Source: Chloracidobacterium sp.
GTDB lineage: Bacteria > Acidobacteriota > Blastocatellia > Pyrinomonadales > Pyrinomonadaceae
Assembly (NCBI GenBank): GCA_016711345.1
Contig: JADJTD010000001.1
Coordinates: forward strand, 2,170,001-2,234,000
Reading direction: 5' to 3'
Length of the DNA: 64,000 nucleotides
A program made the position numbers and the translations under genes. The notes under the pieces were generated by a model. It made no database searches, had not been told where the DNA came from, and saw only the letters and a program-made list of their open reading frames with translations. This document shows positions 41,983 through 49,668 of the stretch, in pieces (the first letter of the stretch is position 1; every line of letters starts with the position of its first letter).

Positions 41983-42318
41983 TTAGAATTTAACTCTTAC
42001 GAATTCAGCAACACCAACTCCGACGAGACTGCAAACTATCTCAAGTCCGATACCGAGAAGCGAAAACACCACGACAGCAATAAGCACACAAACGACCGGG
42101 CTGAGTTGTTTCTTCGTTAGAGAACCGACAAGAAAATAGGCTCCGGTGCTTGAGAGGATCACAACCATCAACGCCATTAAAATATAGGCTCCAAGCCCCC
42201 ACATCGCGTCGCTCTCGCTGTATCCGTTCATCGCTAACAGCATGGAAAAGAAGATCACAACACCGGTGGCGAGCCCTGCGATCATCGTGATCAGAAATGC
42301 TGTTATCTTTGCAGTCAT
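41983..42318 (-). CDS. Small integral membrane protein, unknown function
   Basis: 111 residues from the ATG at 42318, which is 6 bases after the ctlX-like stop; a longer frame would overlap that gene by 100 bases. Three hydrophobic helices (ITAFLITMIAGLATGVVIFF; LGAYILMALMVVILSSTGAY; VVCVLIAVVVFSLLGIGLEI). No family recognised. Confidence 0.72.
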   Translation of the reverse strand: MTAKITAFLITMIAGLATGVVIFFSMLLAMNGYSESDAMWGLGAYILMALMVVILSSTGAYFLVGSLTKKQLSPVVCVLIAVVVFSLLGIGLEIVCSLVGVGVAEFVRVKF

Positions 42319-42323
42319 GTTTC

Positions 42324-43250
42324 TTACGTGTTGAGTTCCGGCAAAAATATTTCGGCCATCATACACCTTGCGCTTCCGCCGCCTAAGGTCTCGATCGTCG
42401 GGATCGGGATCGGAAGCAACTCGCAATATTTTTCCAAAACCGCTATTTGATCGTTTCTTAACGAATCAAAAGCACTTTGAGATTGCACTAAATATACTTT
42501 TCCGTTCTCGCCCGAAACCGCCAACATATTGCCGGCAAAGTTGTTCATCTGATCGAAACTGATATCAATAATTTCGAGGCCGCAATTTTTCAAAGAGTTG
42601 ATAATAGCTGTTTTTTTGATTTCGTTTTCGATGCTTTCAAGACAAACTACCGCAAAACCAACGCCGATGCACATCATCACGTTTGTATGATAGATCGCTT
42701 TGCCATCTGCGTCTACGGCGTGGAAACTCACCGGTGCGTAGCCTAAGATTTCCGAAACTTTGTTGAAAAGCCCCGCATCTGTCCGCGCTGACAAACATGC
42801 ATAAGCAATTTTGTTAGCGTGGTCAAAAACTATGCTACCAGTCCCTTCGAGAAAGCGGTTTTCTTTTTCAAAGTGCGAGAGATCGATGATCTTTTCGACG
42901 TGAAATTCTCGTCCGAGAGTTTCAATAATATCCATCCGCCTCTCACTGCGGCGGTTAACCGCACACATCGGATAGAGAATTACCGTCCCGTCAGCATGAA
43001 ACGAAACCCAATTGTTCGGAAAAATCGCGTCATCTTTCTGAGGCATTTCAGTATCCTCAAAAACACGAATGTTGATGCCTTTCGAATACAGGGCTTCGGC
43101 AAATTGATCAAATGCCGCTAGGGCGTTTTGTTTGATTAGATTTTCATCTAGATCTTCCGCTTTGTTTTGAAATTCGTTGGATTTAGCAGTTTCGGGGTTG
43201 TATCCAAAATTCTGCGGACGAATGAGAAGTATGTTTCTGGCAAGTGGCAT
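42324..43250 (-). CDS. ctlX: CtlX-like citrulline/arginine-deiminase-related hydrolase
   Basis: 308 residues of the guanidino-modifying (amidinotransferase) fold. Substrate and catalytic residues are seen in FPNNWVSFHADG, AIYHTNVMMCIGVGFAVV (catalytic His) and GGGSARCMMAEIFLP (catalytic Cys near the C-terminus). CtlX proteins were linked to citrulline use; an arginine or citrulline derivative is the likely substrate. Its ATG shares a base with the stop of the upstream membrane gene. Confidence 0.87.
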   Translation of the reverse strand: MPLARNILLIRPQNFGYNPETAKSNEFQNKAEDLDENLIKQNALAAFDQFAEALYSKGINIRVFEDTEMPQKDDAIFPNNWVSFHADGTVILYPMCAVNRRSERRMDIIETLGREFHVEKIIDLSHFEKENRFLEGTGSIVFDHANKIAYACLSARTDAGLFNKVSEILGYAPVSFHAVDADGKAIYHTNVMMCIGVGFAVVCLESIENEIKKTAIINSLKNCGLEIIDISFDQMNNFAGNMLAVSGENGKVYLVQSQSAFDSLRNDQIAVLEKYCELLPIPIPTIETLGGGSARCMMAEIFLPELNT

Positions 43251-43744
43251 TAAATATCCTTTTTAATTGTATTGTCTGCGGGGTTGCTTCGGTGGCCAAT
43301 GTACCAACCCAGTGACAGTGCTCCAATTTGAACGAAACCAAATATCGAGAGCGGTAGAATTAAGTACTCTTTATCCAGTAGGCGTGACTCGTGAAGCAAG
43401 GCGCGGTCATACTGAACCAGACTTCCAGAAAATTCTAACCAGAAGGGGAGAATCGATCCAAATACACCAGAAATTAAGGCGGAAACATATAGAAACTTTC
43501 TTACTGCAAATTGCTGCCAAATTGAGACATAGGTCGCTGCCAAAGCAAGCATTAGAAAAGGAAGTATTGGCGTGACTGGATCCGCGCCCGTAGTTCCCCC
43601 GCCTTTAATGTAAACAGCAAACAAGATCAGAATTTGAATTGCGCTACTAAGGACAAACCCAATCACCAGAATAATTGTCCAGAAATTCCTTTTCACATCC
43701 TCATTCCTAAAATAATTTCCAATGCTAATCCGCAAACGCCACAC
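43250..43744 (-). CDS. Small integral membrane protein, unknown function
   Basis: 164 residues from a GTG at 43744, or about 148 from a GTG at 43696, which follows a Shine-Dalgarno-like TGAGGA very closely. Four hydrophobic helices. The first start overlaps mqnC by 20 bases. No family recognised; part of a minus-strand run mqnC - this gene - ctlX - membrane protein. Confidence 0.7.
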   Translation of the reverse strand: MWRLRISIGNYFRNEDVKRNFWTIILVIGFVLSSAIQILILFAVYIKGGGTTGADPVTPILPFLMLALAATYVSIWQQFAVRKFLYVSALISGVFGSILPFWLEFSGSLVQYDRALLHESRLLDKEYLILPLSIFGFVQIGALSLGWYIGHRSNPADNTIKKDI

Positions 43745-44900
43745 TCAATTGTTTTAGAGGCATCGACTTCTTTGTGTCGATATCATCAATCCCATCACGG
43801 TTTATATAGTTGTAAAGGATATCTCGCTGTTGGGGCGTGAAGCCGGCTTCGCGGATCTGGTAGCGGAGGTCGCGTTCGTTGGCTTCGTTGTCGGCACCGG
43901 CGGCGGAGACTACGTTTTCTTCGATCATGATCGAGCCCATGTCGTCAGCACCGAAGCGGAGAGCGGTCTGACCGAGTTTTAGGCCTTGGGTTAGCCACGA
44001 GGCTTGGATGTGTTGGACGTTGTCGAGAAAGAGGCGCGAGACGGCGAGCATTTGAAGGTAATCGATGCCGGTTGGCTCTTCTTTTATTTTGCGCCCCAAA
44101 GCGGTATTTTCACGTTGGAATGTCCACGGGATAAATGCGGTAAATTCGCCGCCGGTGCCATTTTCCGCTTTTAGAGCAAGCGATTCGTCCTGCACGTCGC
44201 GGATACGCTGTAGGTGACGCACTCGATGTTCAATCTTGTCGCCGATGCCGAACATCATCGTGGCCGTCGAGATCAACCCAACCTTATGCACGGCTCGCAT
44301 CACGTCGAGCCATTCCTGTGTGTTGCATTTGGTCGAGACGCGCGCGCGGACTTCGTCGTCCAAAATTTCGCCGCCGCCGCCGGGCATAGAATTGAGCCCT
44401 GCGTCTTTGAGACGCTGCATTATTGCGACGTAGTCGAGCTTTGAGATAAGCGAGATGTTGTGTATCTCAGGCGGTGAAAAACAGTGAAGCTGAAATTTGG
44501 GATATTTGGAGTGCAGCGTCGCGAGCAAATTCTCATACCACTCAATATTAAAATCCGGATGCAGGCCGCCCTGCATCAACACGCCGGTGCCGCCGAGCGC
44601 GATCGTTTCATCAATGCGTGTGCAGATCTCGTCAATCGAATGCACGTAAGTGTCAGGTTTGCCCGGACGGCGATAGAACGCACAGAATGTGCAGACGACG
44701 TTGCAGACATTTGTGTAGTTAATATTGCGGTCGATGATGTAGGTAACGACGTCGCCCGGATTTTTTCGCTGCCTGATCTCGTCTGCGGCAAGGCCGATGC
44801 GAACAAAATCTTTCGACTTTAAAAGCTCGGTGCAATCTTCTGCGGAAAGTCTTTCGCCCGAAAGCGCTTTGTCCAAGATCGGCTGAATATCTTTGCTCAT
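43725..44900 (-). CDS. mqnC: Cyclic dehypoxanthinyl futalosine synthase
   Basis: 391 residues. Radical SAM motif CNVVCTFCAFYRRPG; GGTGVLMQGGLHPDFNIEWY, LNSMPGGGGEIL and ASWLTQGLKLGQTALRFGAD are diagnostic of MqnC as opposed to MqnE. It closes the ring of dehypoxanthine futalosine in the futalosine route to menaquinone. MqnA is encoded 600 bases away on the same strand, with a plus-strand gene between. Confidence 0.93.
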   Translation of the reverse strand: MSKDIQPILDKALSGERLSAEDCTELLKSKDFVRIGLAADEIRQRKNPGDVVTYIIDRNINYTNVCNVVCTFCAFYRRPGKPDTYVHSIDEICTRIDETIALGGTGVLMQGGLHPDFNIEWYENLLATLHSKYPKFQLHCFSPPEIHNISLISKLDYVAIMQRLKDAGLNSMPGGGGEILDDEVRARVSTKCNTQEWLDVMRAVHKVGLISTATMMFGIGDKIEHRVRHLQRIRDVQDESLALKAENGTGGEFTAFIPWTFQRENTALGRKIKEEPTGIDYLQMLAVSRLFLDNVQHIQASWLTQGLKLGQTALRFGADDMGSIMIEENVVSAAGADNEANERDLRYQIREAGFTPQQRDILYNYINRDGIDDIDTKKSMPLKQLSVAFAD

Positions 44901-44980
44901 TTATGGTTCCTGTTTATAATCTTAGCAAATGCGAACAAAAATGCGACAGCGGTAAACGCTCTCAATTTAACCTGACTTTC

Positions 44981-45508
44981 ATGGCGAAGAAACAAGAAAC
45001 CGTCAAATTCAAAACCAAACTTGTAAGGTCGGATGCGGGTTCCGGCTGGCATTTTTTGCTGGTGGATAAAGGGATCGTAGCAAAATTTGGTTTTGAGGAT
45101 AAATTTAAACGCGTCGTTTGCAGTATGAATGGCGATGAGGGTTTTCAGTGTGCTCTTCTGCCTTGGGGCGATACGTTTTATATCATCGTCAACAAGAAAA
45201 AGCGTGATGCTATTGGCATTGTCGAGGGTGATATGGTCAATGTTGTTCTCGAAAAAGACGAGAGCAAATACGGCCTGCCGATGCCCGAAGAATTTGCTGA
45301 AGTACTCAAACAGGATCCAGATGGTGACCGTTTATTTCACGCTCTGACGGCTGGAAAACAAAGGTCGATCTTGTATATATTGGCGAGGCCAAAGGACATC
45401 GATCTTCGGATCCATCAATCACTTCTTATCCTTGAACACCTAAAAGAAAACGAAGGCAAGATCATCGATACAAAACTCTATGAAGAGCTAAAGCGGCCTA
45501 TGTTTTAA
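44981..45508 (+). CDS. DUF1905 / YdeI (OmpD-associated, OmdA) family protein
   Basis: 175 residues from the ATG at 44981 (MAKKQETVKFKTKLVR); the frame from 44903 adds a stretch with no family match. An N-terminal DUF1905 beta-barrel-like domain (LLPWGDTFYIIVNKKKRDAI; GDMVNVVLEKDES) is followed by the helical OmdA part. Related proteins are linked to bacteriocin or antimicrobial-peptide tolerance. It lies between mqnC and mqnA on the other strand and overlaps the mqnA end by 4 bases. Confidence 0.82.
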   Translation: MAKKQETVKFKTKLVRSDAGSGWHFLLVDKGIVAKFGFEDKFKRVVCSMNGDEGFQCALLPWGDTFYIIVNKKKRDAIGIVEGDMVNVVLEKDESKYGLPMPEEFAEVLKQDPDGDRLFHALTAGKQRSILYILARPKDIDLRIHQSLLILEHLKENEGKIIDTKLYEELKRPMF

Positions 45509-46317
45509 TCGACCGCAAACGTCATCGGCATATTTTTGTCTATCAAGCCATTCTTTGCCGCTAATTCAAAATACAGTTCCATTCCTTGCATCATCGAATC
45601 GTCTATCGAATACGAGATGTTTTGCGAAAGATATTCTTTCATTTCAACTGTTCCTAGTGGAATGTCGTTCTCATAATTGGCGATGATCTCGTCGAGATGA
45701 GCAACTCCTTCATCACGAGCAGCGGCAAAATCAATTGAAACGCTATTGCGGCGTGTCATCCACATTGCAAAAACAAATCCGAGGCCGGTGTGTTGGTGCC
45801 AGAGTTCAGCAAGATCAAATGTTCGCAAAGTTAAACCACCCGCTACGGCAGGTGGTTCTGACACTTTTAGTGCAGGATCACCAATGAGGAGCGCGCAATC
45901 GGCATTTGAAAGCATGTCGTCGATATTTGGAGCTGCCGGACGCCACTGGGGCTCGAAACCTAAAAACTCGCGAAAGATTATCTTTGTCAGCACGACTGAC
46001 GTTAATGACGAAGTATCGAGCGAGAAAGAGCGAACATCATTCAGTTCTTCGCCTTTTGTTATCAGGCAAACGCTTCGCACTTTTTCGCGGGCGCCGACGC
46101 AGACGTCAGAAATCAGCCGGACATTCTCGATCATTTGATACGCGATGACCGGAACGAGTGCCGCATCGACTCGGTCCTGTGTGAGCAGCTCTGCAGAACG
46201 CGCCGGTGCGTTGTCGAGAATTATTTCCACCTTGCCGTGATTTCGTCCGTAGAGGAACGACCACACAAGCGGTGCTGTGTTCGAATAACTTGAAGCTGAG
46301 ATGCGCAGCGGCGGCAT
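45505..46317 (-). CDS. mqnA: Chorismate dehydratase (menaquinone biosynthesis)
   Basis: 270 residues from the ATG at 46317. Periplasmic-binding-protein-like fold with SSYSNTAPLVWSF at the start, LLTQDRVDAALVPVIAYQ and LWHQHTGLGFVFAMW, typical of MqnA. It removes water from chorismate to give 3-enolpyruvyl-benzoate, the first futalosine step. Residues about 152-163 (SEPPAVAGGLTL) are encoded by a palindromic repeat (45831-45863) inserted in a loop where family members usually have a shorter turn. Confidence 0.93.
   Translation of the reverse strand: MPPLRISASSYSNTAPLVWSFLYGRNHGKVEIILDNAPARSAELLTQDRVDAALVPVIAYQMIENVRLISDVCVGAREKVRSVCLITKGEELNDVRSFSLDTSSLTSVVLTKIIFREFLGFEPQWRPAAPNIDDMLSNADCALLIGDPALKVSEPPAVAGGLTLRTFDLAELWHQHTGLGFVFAMWMTRRNSVSIDFAAARDEGVAHLDEIIANYENDIPLGTVEMKEYLSQNISYSIDDSMMQGMELYFELAAKNGLIDKNMPMTFAVD
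45831..45863. repeat. Palindromic repeat inside mqnA
   Basis: TTAAACCACCCGCTACGGCA then GGTGGTTCTGACA; the core AACCACC/GGTGGTT pairs. Its outer part GGTTCTGACA is shared with repeats at 37100-37110 and (inverted) at 60724-60734. Confidence 0.7.
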
Positions 46318-46394
46318 ATTATCCAAGCGTAAATACAAAGCAGCCCTGAATGCAAATATTGTTTGTTTGCAGCTTTTAAATTATTCTTCTTTTT

Positions 46395-47102
46395 ATGAAT
46401 TTCAAACTCGCTGCGGCAGTGATTGTTTTGCTGACTGTATTTTCACCTTTCGCTCACGGACAAAAAACTGTTGTAGTCAATGATCCCACAAACACGACCA
46501 AGCAAACGAAGCTTTCAGACGAAGATGCTGTATTGATCCTCCGCAATGTTTTGCCAAAGGTCACCGCGAAATATCAGCGAGACGCATGCAACGTAAATAT
46601 TGAACCAGCAGGAGCTATTCATGGTGCATTTACGCGGACAAATTCTAAACAGACGCTCGCGTTCTTTCAGATCTGCCAGACGGGCAACGGATTTGGTGTC
46701 GCCGGGTTGGCTTTGATCGAAAATAAGAAGGTAATAGCGATCTTTGGTGCTGATGCGGGTTGGACCGTTGACATCGGCCTTGTGCCTGATGTTAATCAAA
46801 ACGGGTTGAATGAATTTATTCTTGCTTATTCCGGTGGAATGCATCAGGGACATGGCGGAAGCGGTGTTGACCTGATGGAATTTTCAAAAGGCTCGCCCGT
46901 TGGCATTGGCTGGTATCTCGCTGAAAAATTTGAAGACACGCAGGCAATGACGGCCTGGAAATTAACGGCCAAGCCAGGCAAATCGCCGATTTACTACCGC
47001 CAAAAATTCAATGCCGACGAAACTGAGAAATGGCGCATCGCCGGCAAGGTTTCGGCTTTCAAACTCGGCAAAGCATACAGCAAATTCGATAAGGTCAAAT
47101 AA
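46395..47102 (+). CDS. Exported protein of unknown function
   Basis: 235 residues with a Sec signal peptide (MNFKLAAAVIVLLTVFSPFA then HGQ). Beta-rich body with ICQTGNGFGVAGLALIENKK and a VNQNGLNEFILAYSGG segment that resembles an FG-GAP/VCBS-like calcium loop. No enzymatic motif recognised. It ends 2 bases before the cyclase gene and could share its transcript. Confidence 0.75.
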   Translation: MNFKLAAAVIVLLTVFSPFAHGQKTVVVNDPTNTTKQTKLSDEDAVLILRNVLPKVTAKYQRDACNVNIEPAGAIHGAFTRTNSKQTLAFFQICQTGNGFGVAGLALIENKKVIAIFGADAGWTVDIGLVPDVNQNGLNEFILAYSGGMHQGHGGSGVDLMEFSKGSPVGIGWYLAEKFEDTQAMTAWKLTAKPGKSPIYYRQKFNADETEKWRIAGKVSAFKLGKAYSKFDKVK

Positions 47103-47104
47103 TT

Positions 47105-47737
47105 ATGTTCTACGACGTAACAGTTCCGATCAGCGAAGCAACGCCGATCTATAAAGGCGATCCGGGTGTTGAAGTGAGTTCGTTCAAGTCGATCTCGACC
47201 GGGGCTTCGGCAAATGTTTCGCAAGTTGCTTTTGGCGTCCACACAGGCACTCATGTCGATGCGCCAAATCATTTTATCGACGGAGCAAAGCGCATTCACG
47301 AGCTTGATCCGCACAAACTTGTCGGGCCATGCCGCGTGATCGAAGTGCCTCTTGATGTCATCGCTATCGAGCCTGAACATGTCGGCGATATCAGCGGTGT
47401 GAAGCGAGTTTTGTTCAAAACCCAAAACTCGTCATTCTGGTCAGAACCGGAACGCGGATTTAGAACGGATTTTACTTACATAACTCCTGCGACGGCCAAA
47501 TTGCTGGTTGATAACGGCATCGTTCTCGTAGGCATCGATTATCTGTCGATCGAAAAAAGCGGCTCGCCGGGACATCCGGTGCACATAACGCTGCTTGAGA
47601 AAGAGGTTGTAATTTTAGAGGGCGTTGATCTGCGCGAAGTTCCCGCTGGCGATTACGAGTTGATCTGCATGCCGCTGAAATATATCGGAGGAGGAGGCGA
47701 TGGTTCGCCCGCGAGGACATTTCTCCTGACCAAATAA
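47105..47737 (+). CDS. Cyclase / kynurenine formamidase-like metal-dependent hydrolase
   Basis: 210 residues. The metal motif HTGTHVDAPNHFIDGAK (HxGTHxDxPxH) is intact and identifies the cyclase/KynB family; GIDYLSIEKSGSPGHPVH carries further site residues. Family members hydrolyse N-formylkynurenine, isatin or close ring amides with Zn or Mn. No tryptophan-degradation genes are adjacent, so the substrate is open. Start is 2 bases after the previous gene. Confidence 0.92.
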   Translation: MFYDVTVPISEATPIYKGDPGVEVSSFKSISTGASANVSQVAFGVHTGTHVDAPNHFIDGAKRIHELDPHKLVGPCRVIEVPLDVIAIEPEHVGDISGVKRVLFKTQNSSFWSEPERGFRTDFTYITPATAKLLVDNGIVLVGIDYLSIEKSGSPGHPVHITLLEKEVVILEGVDLREVPAGDYELICMPLKYIGGGGDGSPARTFLLTK

Positions 47738-47775
47738 GGTGATATGAAACTCGGATTTGGAACATACGCTTTGAC

Positions 47776-48225
47776 GTGATCTTGTGGGGAATTCTGCTGG
47801 GCGGCGTTGTATATTCACACGTTGTTTATTTCCCGGTTTATCTATCGCATCTACCTGAATCGGCAATAATTACGAATGGCGAGTATGCATTGCACGAGGA
47901 GCATTTTTGGATGTTCATACACCCTGTCCTGGTTCTGTCATTGATCGTCTCGCTCGCAGCAAACTGGAGTGATGCGATGAGGCGGAAATTGATCGCTTCA
48001 ACTCTAGTTGTTTACATTGCGATAATTATTATCAGCATGATCTATTTCGTTCCCCAGCTTGCTGAATTTCATAACAGTCCGCGATCGGGGATCTCGTCGG
48101 CAGAATGGATAGAACGAGGACAACGTTGGCAGCAGTTGAGCTGGATCCGTGGGGCGGCTTTATTTGTTTTTGCGTTCCCGCTTCTCGTGGCACTTGCTCG
48201 ATCGAGTAAAAATGCGGATAGCTGA
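47776..48225 (+). CDS. Integral membrane protein, unknown function
   Basis: 149 residues from a GTG at 47776; four hydrophobic helices (VVYSHVVYFPVYLSHLPESA is the loop after the first). A tiny ATG frame just before it (47744-47779, MKLGFGTYALT) ends where the GTG starts. Joining the two by a frameshift would give a more natural N-terminus, so a sequencing error or recent frameshift is possible. It overlaps the next gene by 14 bases. Confidence 0.7.
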   Translation: MILWGILLGGVVYSHVVYFPVYLSHLPESAIITNGEYALHEEHFWMFIHPVLVLSLIVSLAANWSDAMRRKLIASTLVVYIAIIIISMIYFVPQLAEFHNSPRSGISSAEWIERGQRWQQLSWIRGAALFVFAFPLLVALARSSKNADS

Positions 48226-48580
48226 TGATAAAACCTATCGCAAGCGCGTTTATGACCTTGTGAAACAAATTCCCGCCGGCAAGGTTATGACTTACGGCCA
48301 ACTGGCGATCGTCCTTGGCGAAGGCTACACGCCACGAACAGTCGGCTACGTCATGCACGGCGCTGACGAAGGCGTACCGTGGCAGCGCGTTATCAATTCG
48401 CAAGGCAAATGCTCGACAGGACGTTTGACGATACCGATGAATCTGCAACAGGAATTACTCGAAGCCGAAGGTATTATTTTCAACACTAGCGGCAAATGCG
48501 ATCTGAGCACGTTTCAATGGTTTCCTGATGGTTACGAACCCGATAAAAGCGAACAGACAAGCTTGTTCGGAGATAATTAA
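48212..48580 (+). CDS. Alkyltransferase-like (ATL) DNA repair protein
   Basis: 122 residues from the ATG at 48212. Homologous to the DNA-binding domain of O6-alkylguanine-DNA alkyltransferase (VYDLVKQIPAGKVMTYGQLA; PRTVGYVMHGAD). The active-site PCHRV reads PWQRVINSQGK, so the reactive Cys is replaced by Trp, the mark of ATL proteins. ATLs bind O6-alkylguanine and hand the lesion to nucleotide-excision repair. Its stop codon abuts the solo hairpin repeat at 48577. Confidence 0.93.
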   Translation: MRIADDKTYRKRVYDLVKQIPAGKVMTYGQLAIVLGEGYTPRTVGYVMHGADEGVPWQRVINSQGKCSTGRLTIPMNLQQELLEAEGIIFNTSGKCDLSTFQWFPDGYEPDKSEQTSLFGDN

Positions 48581-48654
48581 CCGCAGATGGACGCAGACAA
48601 AACGTGGATTAAAGACAAACAATCTGTGTTTATCTGCGTCCATCTGCGGTAAAA
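48577..48654. repeat. Gene-less hairpin of the GxxExxY-element repeat family
   Basis: Left arm from TTAACCGCAGATGGACGCAG (48577) and right arm ending ATCTGCGTCCATCTGCGGTA (48654) close on a 12-base centre. The arms match the 33-bp arms at 5041-5073 and 5475-5507, but no gene lies between them. It sits between the convergent ATL and nadK genes. Confidence 0.85.
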
Positions 48655-48658
48655 ATTC

Positions 48659-49510
48659 TTAACGTCCCCACTTCAATTTATCTCGTAAAACATCAAAATA
48701 ATTTCTATTCGTCGGCTGGACTAGGTTGAATGTAGTTGCGCTTTTACGGATTACTACGCGGTCTCCAGCTTTCATTGGGTAGCCGGTTTGGCCGTCTAGG
48801 CTGAGGACGACGCCTTCGTTTTCGTTGACGAGCGTTAGTTCGATCGCGGCGCTGTCTGGAACGACGAGCGGACGGTTTGTTAGCGTAAACGGGCAGATCG
48901 GCGTTAGGACGACGGCGTTCATCGACGGGTAAATGATAGGGCCGCCGGCGGAGAGGTTGTATGCGGTCGAGCCGGTTGGCGTTGAAACAATGAGGCCATC
49001 GGCTCGGAATCTATTTACAAAAAGCTCATCCAGTTTTACATCTATGTCGATAATACGTGCAAGTGCTGATTTGTTTATCACGACATCATTAAGCACGCGG
49101 CCATTCGCCAACTTCTCCGTGCCGTGCCAATGTTCGGCGTCGAGCATTACGCGACGGTCGACGTCGTATTGCCCGGCGATGATCGCTTCGAGAGCGGGAA
49201 ACATTTCTTCGATACGAAAATCGGTCAAATAGCCGAGGCTGCCGTAATTGATACCTAAAACCAGAACATCTGCATCACCGATAAGTCGCGCCGTCGATAT
49301 CATCGTACCGTCGCCACCCAGCACGACAACAAGGTCAGCAGTCATTGATGGAGCATTATCGCCATGAATTTCGTCTGACGAAACGGGCTCGCAAGCTTGG
49401 GCGATGCCGTGCGATCTTAGCCACGCGGACAGCTCGGCGGCGGTCCTGCCGGCTTCGGCGTGGCCTGGTTTTACTACTATTCCGACGGTTTTTATCTGTT
49501 TGCTGACCAT
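48659..49510 (-). CDS. nadK: NAD kinase
   Basis: 283 residues from the ATG at 49510 (a TTG four codons upstream is less likely). Signatures: LVVVLGGDGTMISTARL (GGDGT), NDVVINKSA, and DGLIVSTPTGSTAYNLSAGG. Makes NADP from NAD and ATP. An essential single-gene function; it has no functional partner beside it. Confidence 0.95.
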   Translation of the reverse strand: MVSKQIKTVGIVVKPGHAEAGRTAAELSAWLRSHGIAQACEPVSSDEIHGDNAPSMTADLVVVLGGDGTMISTARLIGDADVLVLGINYGSLGYLTDFRIEEMFPALEAIIAGQYDVDRRVMLDAEHWHGTEKLANGRVLNDVVINKSALARIIDIDVKLDELFVNRFRADGLIVSTPTGSTAYNLSAGGPIIYPSMNAVVLTPICPFTLTNRPLVVPDSAAIELTLVNENEGVVLSLDGQTGYPMKAGDRVVIRKSATTFNLVQPTNRNYFDVLRDKLKWGR

Positions 49511-49668
49511 GCGCGTGTTCAATTATCTCGTTAATAATCAATCAATTATGCCGAAACTTCAAGTAATTTTTCCACAGGATGGCAGTTTAAACGTTGGAAA
49601 TCGCCATTGTTTTTGCTAGAATGGCGGTTCGCCCTAATGTCAATTAAGTAAGAAATAGGTATCAACAG

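Noticed and set aside
47744..47779. Mini-ORF MKLGFGTYALT before the membrane-protein gene
   Set aside because: Too short to call; it may be the true N-terminus lost by a frameshift, noted under the gene at 47776.
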